Origin: Rachicladosporium sp. CCFEE 5018
Lineage: Eukaryota; Ascomycota; Dothideomycetes; Cladosporiales; Cladosporiaceae
Assembly (NCBI GenBank): GCA_002077045.2
Contig: KZ111145.1
Span: forward strand, 1,438,078-1,502,077
Direction of reading: 5' to 3'
Length of the DNA stretch: 64,000 nt
The translations under genes were made by a program, and so were the position numbers. Under the pieces are notes generated by a model, which saw only the letters and a list, made by a program, of their open reading frames with translations, was not told the origin of the DNA and made no database searches. Position 1 is the first letter of the stretch. Each line of letters opens with the position of its first letter. Positions 44,398 through 53,904 of this stretch are shown here, piece after piece.

Positions 44398-45297
44398 TCA
44401 GAACACGAATAGCTCCTCCATTAGAGCAGCCAACGGAAGATCCGACCAGAAAAGCTGACTCTTGAGCGGCTCAGAGGCCGTGCAAGCATCATGCACCATC
44501 TTCTGCATTCTCTCTGACTTGACACAATATCCCAGTCCTTCGCTTGGTGACGGCAGCCCTAGCGTTCGCCCTAGAAGCAGCTGGTCACAATTGTTGGAAT
44601 ACACAGCATCGCCCACACGAGCCAACCCATACCGCGCCGTGATAGGATACTCTGGGAGGCCATGGAGCCTCGTGTATTGAGGGCCGCGCATCAGACTGCC
44701 ATCCTGAACCCTCGCCCGGAGGTACTCGATGTCGTTTGTTGGAGCGCCTAGCTGCGCCGCCGAGATCTCAGTCTGTGCCCAAGTGTGCATCATAACTGTT
44801 TCCATTTCTTCGTCTCTTGTAGCTAGTAGGTGCGACTGATTGTGCATGTACCAGTGACATCTTGTAAAGTACGTGAAAAAGTCCAGCAGCGTGAAAGTGA
44901 TGGCCGACTTTGCCGCCTCACTCAGCCCAACAAACTGTTGCTTCAGGCTCTCAACTGCCATGGCGCTAATAACGATGTTCCTTTCCGTGGCTGATTCTAT
45001 CTCGATGTTCCCGTAGTACGAGGTATAGCGATTCAGGACATCGATAAGATCCAGTCCCTGCAGATCCACGAGCCATGAGATACGAGTGCGAAGCCGTTGA
45101 CAATTGGATGCAACGGTGTGACGTGCGATAGCTTTCTCATTCGTATCGACAAAGTCCCGTAGTCCGCGGCTCACCAACCTCACATCGCAGATATCGCGCA
45201 CTGACAGGACTTCCAGGACCTTAGTGAGTAGCTCCGTGGGCAGTGATGTGAGGCGATTCATGGATGCGCCATCAAGTGGAGGGTCCGCTGCGGCCAT
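44398..45297 (-). CDS. F-box protein, array member 3
   Basis: 299 aa from the ATG at 45297 (MAAADPPLDGASMNRL); an inner ATG at 45261 gives MNRLTSLPTELL, matching the other members more closely. The F-box continues TKVLEVLSVRDICDVRLVSRGLRDFVD. Family segments: LQGLDLIDVLNRYTSYYG, NDIEYLRARVQDGSLMRGP, GLGYCVKSERMQKMVHDAC and the end LPLAALMEELFVF. It contains an extra Ala/Ser-rich stretch after the first Tyr motif relative to member 1. Confidence 0.82.
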   Translation of the reverse strand: MAAADPPLDGASMNRLTSLPTELLTKVLEVLSVRDICDVRLVSRGLRDFVDTNEKAIARHTVASNCQRLRTRISWLVDLQGLDLIDVLNRYTSYYGNIEIESATERNIVISAMAVESLKQQFVGLSEAAKSAITFTLLDFFTYFTRCHWYMHNQSHLLATRDEEMETVMMHTWAQTEISAAQLGAPTNDIEYLRARVQDGSLMRGPQYTRLHGLPEYPITARYGLARVGDAVYSNNCDQLLLGRTLGLPSPSEGLGYCVKSERMQKMVHDACTASEPLKSQLFWSDLPLAALMEELFVF

Positions 45298-45669
45298 CAC
45301 GCTGGAACCTGCACTGAGCACAAACGTATCTGCAGATGGATGTATCGAATCCGGCGTTCTCCTCGTTTTAGTGCGCGATATACTCAAATGGTCGCCAGCG
45401 GTGCATGTATGTCTTTCTAATGTTGTTCTGAAGGTTGAGTGAGTAGGACGTGAGGTGACAGATGAAACGAATATACCCTGGAGCAGTCTTCCCACCTACG
45501 AGGAAGGTGCCACCCGCACCTTCATAGGCCCAATGCAGGTTCTCGAACGTGAACGAAGGGGCTACCGTGACGGCCTCTACTTGCGGCCGGCGTCAGCCAT
45601 TTACGACTCATCCTCAAACAGAGCGTAGATGCACACTGACGTATGGATTCTGACTTGCAGCCTCGTCAA
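45298..45669. other. Spacer between F-box 3 and 4
   Basis: Holds the third copy of the shared motif at 45503-45520 (minus-strand GTGCGGGTGGCACCTTCC, about 210 bp upstream of the F-box 3 ATG). Nothing else recognised. Confidence 0.45.
45503..45520 (-). promoter_or_regulatory. Shared upstream motif of F-box genes (copy 3)
   Basis: Minus-strand GTGCGGGTGGCACCTTCC; see copy 1. No clear equivalent was found upstream of F-box 4. Confidence 0.3.
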
Positions 45670-46551
45670 TCAGAATACAAACACATCCTCCCACAACGCA
45701 GCCTGACGAAGCCGCGACCTCATCAGCAACCTCCCTTTACCCTCCTGCGCCAGAACCTCATACACCATCCTCTGCATCTTCTCGCTCTGCACACAGTATC
45801 CAAGCCTACTATGTAGCACCGGAAATCCCAAAGCACGACACAGTAAGGCCTCGCACCTGTTATCAGACCCCGGTACTTCTGCACCATGAAAAGCCGATAG
45901 ACCTGATCGAGAAAGGATCGGATACTTAGGTCGTCCATGTTTGTCCTCGTAGCGCGGGCCCTGCAGAAGGCTACTATCCTGAAGCCGAGCCCGGACGTAT
46001 TCAACGTTGCTGATGGGATCGCCTAGTGCAGCTACTCTGCTCTCGAGCCTGGTCCAGTTAGCCGCGGTCTCATTGTAGGCCTCGGGGGTGTCAGAGTATG
46101 ATGGAGGCCAGCATTTGTGCATCCACTCGTGACAAACCGTGAACGACAGCCAGAAACTCAGCACGTCCATGCCTACGCTCATTCTTTCTGTCTTGTTCAA
46201 AGTCGGAAAGTTCTGGTCTAGAGTAGCTCGTAGCCATCTCCTGAGAATATGTCCTCTATGTGCTGCAGATTTTAGGCTGATTTCGCCGTAGTACGATGTG
46301 TACCGATGCAGGATATCGATCAAGTCCAGATCCTTCAGGTCCGTAAGCCAGGCGACGCGTGTACAGATCCTCTTGCGGTGGTGCGCAATTGTCAGGCTTG
46401 CGAGAGTACTCTCATATCTGTTGACGTAGTCTCTAAGACCGCGGTTCACCCTGCGGATGAAGCAGATCTCACGCGCAGCAAGCGGCTCAATGATGCTGTG
46501 AACTAGCTCCGGGGCCAAAGTGGTGAGTCGATCGATGGAAGCGGTGGCCAT
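45670..46551 (-). CDS. F-box protein, array member 4
   Basis: 293 aa. The F-box is the most diverged of the four (IDRLTTLAPELVHSIIEPLA, with Pro and Glu positions altered), then AREICFIRRVNRGLRDYVN. Family segments: LKDLDLIDILHRYTSYYG, CHEWMHKCW, SNVEYVRARLQDSSLLQGP, RLGYCVQSEKMQRMVYEVL and the end RLRQAALWEDVFVF. It is the most upstream member of the minus-strand array and may be closest to the founder, but that is inference. Confidence 0.82.
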   Translation of the reverse strand: MATASIDRLTTLAPELVHSIIEPLAAREICFIRRVNRGLRDYVNRYESTLASLTIAHHRKRICTRVAWLTDLKDLDLIDILHRYTSYYGEISLKSAAHRGHILRRWLRATLDQNFPTLNKTERMSVGMDVLSFWLSFTVCHEWMHKCWPPSYSDTPEAYNETAANWTRLESRVAALGDPISNVEYVRARLQDSSLLQGPRYEDKHGRPKYPILSRSGLSAFHGAEVPGSDNRCEALLCRALGFPVLHSRLGYCVQSEKMQRMVYEVLAQEGKGRLLMRSRLRQAALWEDVFVF

Positions 46552-46833
46552 GGCTGTGTCGACGATCAGTTGTTTCGGTCCGGATGTTGAGAGTCGTGAG
46601 AGAGGTCGACTGATGAACGTTCAACTAAACGTCGAAACATGCTTGCGTCAGGTCCCGCGCAAGGCCCAGTGAACGCGATGGCTTCCAGTGGCGCCTACGT
46701 GCCGCTGGAGTAAGCAAAGTGAAGTCGATGCGTAGTCGATTCACTTGTTTCGCTAACGGAGAAGGCATCGTTCCGCGCATAGCCAATATTCATCCGCAGC
46801 CCGAGAAGGCTACCGTCTTGCCACTTTCCGGTC

Positions 46834-49800
46834 TCATCGCTCACCATCTCCCCCATGCACGCCTCTCACGAAAGCCTCAACCTCTCCGACGAGCCTCTCG
46901 CTCTCTTGTCTCTGCAGTCGCGGCCACGCACTCACCTGGCTCTTTCCCTCGGCCTTTCCCGTTCGCTTTTCCGTAGCCTTCCTGGCAACGACGCCAGCCT
47001 CCCATAGCTCCTCTGCGACCCTTCCGCCCAATCTAGCACTCGATTTCGGAGCCTGCAAATCCCGCATCGCCCCCGAAGCCTGTAGAGCAGTATGGCCCAG
47101 AAGCCTGAAAAGACGATGCGGGGGTGCCCCTACGCGACGTACACGTTGTAGCCCCGCTGGTCGTAACACCGCTCTTTGACGCGCCGCCGTCTGCCTCGCG
47201 GCAGGTCGACGCATCGCCCTGACCCTGTTCGCGTTCTTCTGACGCTTAGTCGAGCCTAGCGCAGGCAGCGAGCTTCCTGCTGGTGGAGAAGTCAGACCAA
47301 GTCGGCGTGGCTTCGCAGGCGGTTGTGTATCTGCTCGTCCCTGTCGGATCAGCTCTCGATGCTTTGCAGCGAGAGCCGCAATCGATAGTTTATTCCGCTT
47401 CGAGCCCCATCGTTGTCGTCGTGGCCGGAGGCGGTCTATCGGAGCTTCTGAGACAGTGGAGTCAGTGCGTGCCGGCGAGGAGTTCTCAACTTCATCTGTT
47501 TTCAGTCCGAGCCTCTTCTCAATATTCACCGCAAACTCCCTGAACAGTCTCCACCAGACCGTACGCCGCTTCTTCATGCCCCAGGCTTCCCAGTCCTGCC
47601 CTGCAACGTGTTTGCGAAAGCGACCCAGGTTGGCGAGATATGAATCTCGCGCTGCGTCGCCGTGTTGGTCTACCGCATGCTCGAGAGCAACATGCTTAGC
47701 TGTCAGTTTGCTGAGGAGGTTGGAGGATTCCGTGAATGGGTAGGTGGACTGCAGATGGGCCTGGACAGCCTGGAGATTGTCTAACGTGGCGAGGACGGCC
47801 AGTCAGGGCTTCTGATCTTGACCGTCCTTCAGTGGAGCGTCCTTAATCCCCGCAGTAGCAAGCAGCGATTCCGAACCATCAGTAGCAGGAAGCTGCTTCA
47901 CCTCCGATGGCGCCTGCTCGAACCGCTCAAAGACGTCTTTAGGCTCAAATTTCCTATCCTCATGCGGCTTCATCGCCGCCTGCCGCCTCGCCTGCCTCTC
48001 CGCATTCTCGATCGCAAACTTCTTCAGCCGCGCTGCTCTCTGCTCCTCATTTTCCCCCGAGACCCTCTCTCGAGCCGCATTAGAGCTTTGCCATAGCCAA
48101 AGCCGCCCACCGGGAACGTCGAACTTCGTGCGCTGGACGTCACCGCTGGGCATGGTGCGGGCGAAAGCCATGCCGCCTTCGGAAAGCAACCCGAAGCGGC
48201 CTGGGTGGTGCACGAGAGTGACTGGAGCGTTGGGAGATGGCGTGGGCGCGACAGCGTCGACGGAAGAAGGTATGACGCCGAGTGTGACACCGCGTGAAGC
48301 AATTCCAAATCGTGACTTCTCCCTCTTATCGGCGTGCGCCCAGCGGAAGCTGTTGTCTAGGTTCTCCGGACCGATGAGGAACATGATGCGCTCGCCTTCC
48401 TTGACAATCTCGCCCAGGGCTTCTAGCTTCATGGCTTCGGCGTCTTCGTTCCCGAAGTCAAACGCCCAGCCACTGTCTTGTCTGAGCTCACGCGTGAAAT
48501 ATTGCGTGTCCGGATCAAGACTCAGCAAGCCGGCTTTCTTACCCCAGCCACCGCCTCCAGAGAGTACACGCACAAGGCGACCATCGAAGGCCAGTGCTTG
48601 ACCGACAAGAGCGCCGGTGCATTGACGTAGCTGCTCATGAGTCTCTGCATCTGGCCGCCATGCAGCCCTGATGGTCTCGGCTTCGAACAGCGGCGGCGAA
48701 GCAGACTGTCTTTCCAATCTTTTCATCGTTCTTCCGATGGAGAAAGAAGTGGGCAATACCAAAGCCCAGATCTGCACAGCTGACGGTGGCAGTTCAAGTG
48801 CCGTGAAGTAAGCGGTCACTGCCTTTTCGAGTTCCTCAGAAGCAGGCATGGTGGTATCGTCGGGCAGGAGGGACCAATCAGTGCTGTTGGTCGTGGTACG
48901 ACCGGGTACGGACGGGTGAGCGGCGATCTGTCGGATAATGTTACCCATCACATGGCGAATCTCACGTAGAGGCGTCAGTGGGATGAGAGGGGCGGAAAAA
49001 AAGAAGTGGCTGTTGAGGGTTTGGAATGGAAGAGCGATGGTTGCGGATTCGAGGTATTGTGTACTTTGTAGTCTTGGCGTGCTGCCAGGGGCTACTGTGT
49101 AGGATCTGTGCAGTAGCGTAGAGACCAGGCCATTCGTGAAAGTGGTTTGCGCAAGGGGCAATTGCGCGGTGATCGGTACGCTTCTGTGCCCGAAAGCCTC
49201 ACGATTCGCAGGGACAACGAAGTTCAACGAGCCGGGTTTCATGGCCGAACTTTGCAAAGGTCGGTGCAAGTTGCTGTCGAGAGCTGTCGTGTTCCGAAGT
49301 AACATGTATGACATGCCTTCCACTGCGCCCGGCTCGTGACCTTCGAGTGGCAGCTTATCGACAACAGCAACTATGCTGTCGAGCGAGGTGCTCGATCGGT
49401 CCGGATCAGCAAGCTTGGCGAATATCCTGTGAGGCAGCGTCTCGTCCTGGGCAAGGTCGGCCGATCCTGGTGTGAGCAGTATCGTGAGGAGCGGGGTAGT
49501 GGTATCTGGGTCATTGGGAGGTACACCCATTTCGGGTATGAGATCCAGGATTGCTTCGGCGGTGAGACTCGCAGGCGAGGAAGCTTCGAAAGTGCCGCAG
49601 CGGACATCTATTGACTTGTCTTCACTCTGAGGGTCGCTTTTCTTAGGCATGGTGGTCTGGGCTCTCCTCTCCTTCCGACTTTGATAGAACTCTGTGTCGA
49701 AGCTCCCCTTCTTCCGTTGGCCTGAATTGTATGGGTGGCGATGAGGAATATGCGACAGAAGGGTGGCTTTGGGATCCGGGTTGATCTCCTTCTTGCTTGT

Positions 49801-50259
49801 CTGTCCCGCCTTCCAGTATATGAAATCCTGTTGACGGAGATGCGATCCATTCCTCATCTCTGTTGACTGCGCAAATACAGGAGTCTTCGACTTCGTCGTG
49901 TATCGAAACCGAGGTGTCTTCATGTCGGTGAGAGTGGTATACCGTAGCTTACTATCGCTTTCCTGACCATAACCGGGATCCCGGACACGGGGATCGTCTT
50001 TGAGTGTGGCCTCGCTATGCTTCGTCTGTGTGATATCTCCAAGATATGAAGCTACACTGCTGAGAGGTGCGTCCGCGTCGAAGCTGCCGCGCCCATGAGT
50101 CCTTTGCTCTGGGCGAAGATGCTCGCCAGCGTATCCTCGCCGGCTTTGCAGGTTCCATCTCAATCGGCCGGCGACGTATCGCGTTGCCTGTGCTGGACTT
50201 CGCCATGCGGACGGCTGAGCGACGATCATGAGTCCGATACCACGCACGCTGTAGGGCAT
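46834..50259 (-). CDS. Long protein with mitochondrial-type leader, function unknown
   Basis: Exon 1 47823-50259, exon 2 46834-47780, joined across a 42-nt intron (47781-47822) that removes an in-frame TGA; 1127 aa. The N-terminus after the second Met (MIVAQPSAWRSPAQATRYVA) is Arg/Ala/Ser-rich without acids and runs to SRRGYAGEH, typical of a mitochondrial presequence. The central part (SHFFFSAPLIPLTPLREIRH, LPPSAVQIWALVLPTSFSIG) and LVRVLSGGGGWGKKAGLLSL look conserved, but I cannot name a family. Exon 2 opens DNLQAVQAHLQSTYPF and has an aromatic, basic stretch MKKRRTVWWRLFREFAVNIE. If the intron is not used, the protein ends at 47803 and the rest lacks its own start. Start could be 50259 or 50229. 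Confidence 0.65.
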
Positions 50260-50580
50260 GAGATAAGTTGCACAGCTGTGATAATAATGATTATATCTAC
50301 GTAGTACATATACCTCATGCATGATGTCGATGCCGTGTCCAATGCTCTTGCCAAGCCTGCAGCCCTACGACTTTCTGAAACGCAGGCCATCGTCTCGGGT
50401 CCACGCGTTGCACTTCGTGTCAGCACTTGGTGTAGCTGAACAGTAATCATTCAGTACTCGTCTCTTTCATAGCATTACCACTTCAACCCCTCATAACTTC
50501 GCAGCGAGTGTGAGAGCATGTCGACGCCGCCCTCATAACCCCCGCATCACCATACCGAGACTGGAGCACTACACCCCAGA
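50260..50580. other. Divergent promoter, mitochondrial-type gene / Van1-like gene
   Basis: 321 bp between two divergent genes; no element recognised. Confidence 0.5.
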
Positions 50581-51580
50581 ATGGCCGTCGCCCGGAGCCT
50601 CCGGCGCAACACGACAATCACCTACTTTCTCGCCGCTCTCTTGCTACTCACATTCCTCTACTTCTTCCTCGTAGACTCGACATCATTACCCTCCCTCCCA
50701 CAGTCGCGACAACTCCTCAAGTCGAAAGATGCCGCCTCGAACCCCCTCTCCCCGCCTTCCCTCCCCTTCAAGAAGCAGGACCCGAACGAAGTCCCACCAC
50801 CTCCTCCAGTAGTCCACTACCACATGAATAATGTCACCACCTCCTCACAACCCATCGAGAATCGCGAATCAGTCCTCATCCTCACCCCGCTGGCGAAGTT
50901 CTACTCTCAATACTGGGACAACCTGCTCGCCCTGTCTTACCCCCACGATCTCATATCGCTCGGGTTTATAATACCCAAAGGTCGAGAAGGTAATGAAGCC
51001 ACGCGACAGCTCCAAGACCGCATAACGAAGACCCAAGCGCCCTCAAACAAGAAGCACCGATTCGCTTCGATCACCATCTTAAGACAGGACGACGAACCTG
51101 CCACCGCGCAATCCGAGTCCGAACGCCACGCCCTCTCCCACCAGAAAGTCCGCCGCGCAGCCATGTCCCGCGCTCGCAACTCCCTCCTCTTCACGACCCT
51201 CGGCCCAACAACCTCCTGGGTCCTCTGGCTAGACGCCGACGTGATTGAAACGCCTCCTTCACTCATCCAGGATTTGGCGTCACACGACAAGCCCATCATA
51301 GTGCCCAACTGCATGCAGCGGTACTGGAACAAGGATAAGGGTGCTGAGGATGTGCGGCCGTATGATTTCAACAGCTGGCAGGATAGTCCCACGGCTCTTG
51401 GGCTAGCGGAGAAGATGGGGCCGGATGAGATTTTGCTAGAGGGGTATGCGGAGATGGCTACGTATCGGAGTTTGATGGCTTATATGGGAGGTATGTTGCA
51501 TTGGATCAGCGTTGATAAGTGGGGACAACTGGCTAATCGAGTGACGCTACAGAGCCTACAGGTGATGCGAAGAAGATCGT
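50581..51580 (+). CDS. Van1/Mnn9-type alpha-1,6-mannosyltransferase (GT62), truncated by a gap
   Basis: Golgi type II membrane enzyme of the mannan polymerase complex that extends the N-glycan alpha-1,6-mannose backbone. Exon 1 is 50581-51490; an intron 51491-51561 (GTATGT...ACAG) is followed by the first 19 nt of exon 2 (GGDAKKIV), where the N gap begins. A short basic tail and one membrane anchor (ITYFLAALLLLTFLYFFLV) start the protein. The GT62 core has ILTPLAKFYSQYWDNL, LSYPHDLISLGF, the DxD-bearing SWVLWLDADVIETPPSLIQD, RPYDFNSW and EGYAEMATYRSLMAYM. The DAD motif and the tail resemble Van1 more than Anp1 or Mnn9. The 3' third, including the conserved LDGVGG region, is missing. The continuous frame into 51591-52182 is a chimera. 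Confidence 0.88.
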
Positions 51581-51590
51581 NNNNNNNNNN
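51581..51590. other. Assembly gap, 10 N
   Basis: Ten Ns between a mid-gene mannosyltransferase exon and a mid-gene facB exon. Left and right belong to unrelated genes, so this is a join of two contigs. Confidence 0.98.
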
Positions 51591-52182
51591 CATCCACGCT
51601 CCACCTCCACAGCAGCCCAAACCGAAAAAGCGCTCCTTCACACAACAGACACGCCCGAACCTCGACTATCTCTCTTTCGGTCCTGAACCCGATGCCTCTG
51701 CGCAGAAGACCGTTCCATCTCCTCCAGTCAAGACCGAGCCGCAGCCTACGGACTGGGAGAAACTCCTTGGCAGTCTTGACTCCGGACCTACGAACATCTA
51801 CGATGCCTGCTACGGTGGTCAAGCCGTCGAGACCCTGCTCGATGGTAGTCCGCCGACTATAATCTCGCGTGGCTCCAACACAGCGCTTGCTCAGGATGCA
51901 GACTTGGATTGGAATTCAGATCTCTGGGCGCTGTGTCAGACAACGACAAACTCATCTACTGCAACATCGGGTATGAGTGGCAACAACGGACATCCAGGCA
52001 GCATCTGGAGTTTCTCGACCGATGAAGGGACAGGGAGCTCGGAAGATTTAAGTGCGACGGAGTGGGGCAGTAACAGTGGCGTGCTGTCGGCAGGGGACGG
52101 GTACAAGGCGATCATGTTGCCTGAACTTGGACTTGATGAGCTAGGATACCCCGGTGCTGGGTGGGAGACTTTGGGAGCTTGA
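51591..52182 (+). pseudogene. facB: facB 3' fragment, copy B
   Basis: Encodes the last ~196 residues of the FacB-like factor, ending GLDELGYPGAGWETLGA. Nine differences from 17225-17816 in 592 bp by my count, no indels. The 5' part is absent because the contig starts here, so this is an incomplete assembly copy and not evidence of a decayed gene. Confidence 0.85.
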
Positions 52183-52498
52183 TCGAGTTGTGGATTCGTG
52201 GATGCCACTTGAAGCGATTGCTGATGAAGTTATTGTCACATTGATGAAGCGATGAAAGGTTGCAGTGCCTCGGGAAGGAAACAGTCCGTATGGCGCCTGG
52301 GGCAGGGTGGAGTGATTTTCCAAGATACCTCTTTGCGAGATTCGAGACGGCCAGAAAGTACATAATGCCTTTGTGCAATGTCTATCGTCTTCATAATTCT
52401 TCACATTGTCGCTGCAACATAAGCGTGTTCTTCTGGTGGCAGGGGATTTACTGTGCGCGCCTCAACGTGCGAACTTGACCCTCCCCTACCAGTACCAT
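52183..52498. other. Convergent 3' region facB / HAD, copy B
   Basis: Near-identical counterpart of 17817-18132. Nothing else seen. Confidence 0.5.
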
Positions 52499-53400
52499 TT
52501 ATAGTTTGGCCTTCCCCTCGCGTAATGATAGACCGGTGATGCTCTCCAGCTCTGCCACTGCCTCGCCAACCCTGCCTAGGTTCACCTTGATGGTCCTCAT
52601 ACCCAATGCCTTGCCAGTCCTCAGATTGCTGCCGATGTCATCCAGGAACACCACGTCGCTCATCTGGATATCATCTCTCCAGCCCTTTTGTTTCACGAAC
52701 TTCCTGAGTTCCTCCAGTGTGTACTTATAGATTGGTTCGTCCGGTTTTCTCAGTCCAGAGTGGGCAGAACTAACAAAGACATCGAAGTTCGACTTCATCT
52801 CCGCGTGCTTCCGCCCGTCAGCACTCTCAGTATCATTAAATGGATGGTCATCTGGGAAGATCGAGGTATTGCTCATCGCTCCGATGACCAGACTCCCCGG
52901 GTTTGCATTAGCAGCCTTCCTGAGTCTTTGCAGTGCAGGGTACATGTCCGGGTCCATCGTCCTGGAGTAAGTCATCATATTCCAGTACAGCTTCTCACTA
53001 TCGATCTCTGGAGGCGGAGGGACGTCAAAGGCTGCCTCCTCTGCAGCCTGGGCAAAGCTTTCCTTCCGAGTGGAGGCCAGATGGCGAGCGTAGAATGTCC
53101 GCCAGCGTTGCTGATGTTGAAGGTCCGCATTCCATGCCGTGAAGAACGAAGCATCAAGTGCGACTTCGCCGCGTTCGAGCTTTTGCCAGGCGCCATTGGG
53201 AGATGCGGCGGAGATGGCATAGTTGATCCAGCCATTGGGAATTGAGAGGGACTTCTCATAGTCTGTGATTGCTTGGAAGGGAGAGGCGACCTTGACTGTG
53301 TCAGAATTTACTTTCATCCGCCGAACGATGAAGTACTCACGCAGACACCACCAATGTCGAAGAGTAAAACCACAGGCTTTTGGGACGATTGAGAAGGCAT
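52499..53400 (-). CDS. HAD-superfamily hydrolase, copy B
   Basis: Exons 53341-53400 and 52499-53290, 283 aa, same intron as copy A. All four HAD motifs are intact (DIGGV, SNTS, Lys in RKPDEP, LDDIGSN). Substitutions are few and mostly conservative; the first exon reads MPSQSSQKPVVLLFDIGGVC. The upstream ATG of copy A is ATA here (near 53460), which supports the 53400 start in both. It is expected to be functional if this contig is a real locus. Confidence 0.87.
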
Positions 53401-53904
53401 CTGAAGGACTGTACCGAAGAGAACGAAGGTCTTGTTGGACTTGTGCCAGACACTCGATATGCTATGGTGACTAGATCAAGGTGGACGGAGTTCACGACGG
53501 CTTGCAGTGCATATGCGACATGTGGTGCCCGTCATCTCCAATGTTGACGATGTGTGTGAGTCGTGATGTGTTCGCCGAGGTTAGAGCTGCGCCTCTGGGG
53601 ATGAAGAGATGCAGGCTGGCCGAGCTTACTGATCGAGATGTTGCCGTGCGAAAGGGTACCCACGAAGTCATCACCACGTTGGCATATGCTTATCCTCATA
53701 ATGCGTGTGAGACATGTTAAGTATGTACTCGAAGGTATGATATGTACAGTGTGCGAACAGAATCCTGCTCTTGCGAATACCCAACATGGTGAAGTAGGTC
53801 ATAACAGTTGCATAGCGAGCGAGAAGCGCTGCAGATGAAAGAAATGGACATCGATCAACAGATCAGCGGTCCTGTGTGCCCGGTCTCGCCTTCCTCATAG
53901 GTGC
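53401..53904. other. HAD promoter / DUF1996 3' flank, copy B
   Basis: Noncoding counterpart of 19035-19537, with several substitutions and small indels. Nothing recognised. Confidence 0.5.

Noticed and set aside
50581..52182. Continuous 533-codon frame joining a mannosyltransferase and the FacB tail
   Set aside because: It crosses ten Ns and joins two mid-gene exons of unrelated genes, and the stretch before the gap includes an unspliced intron.
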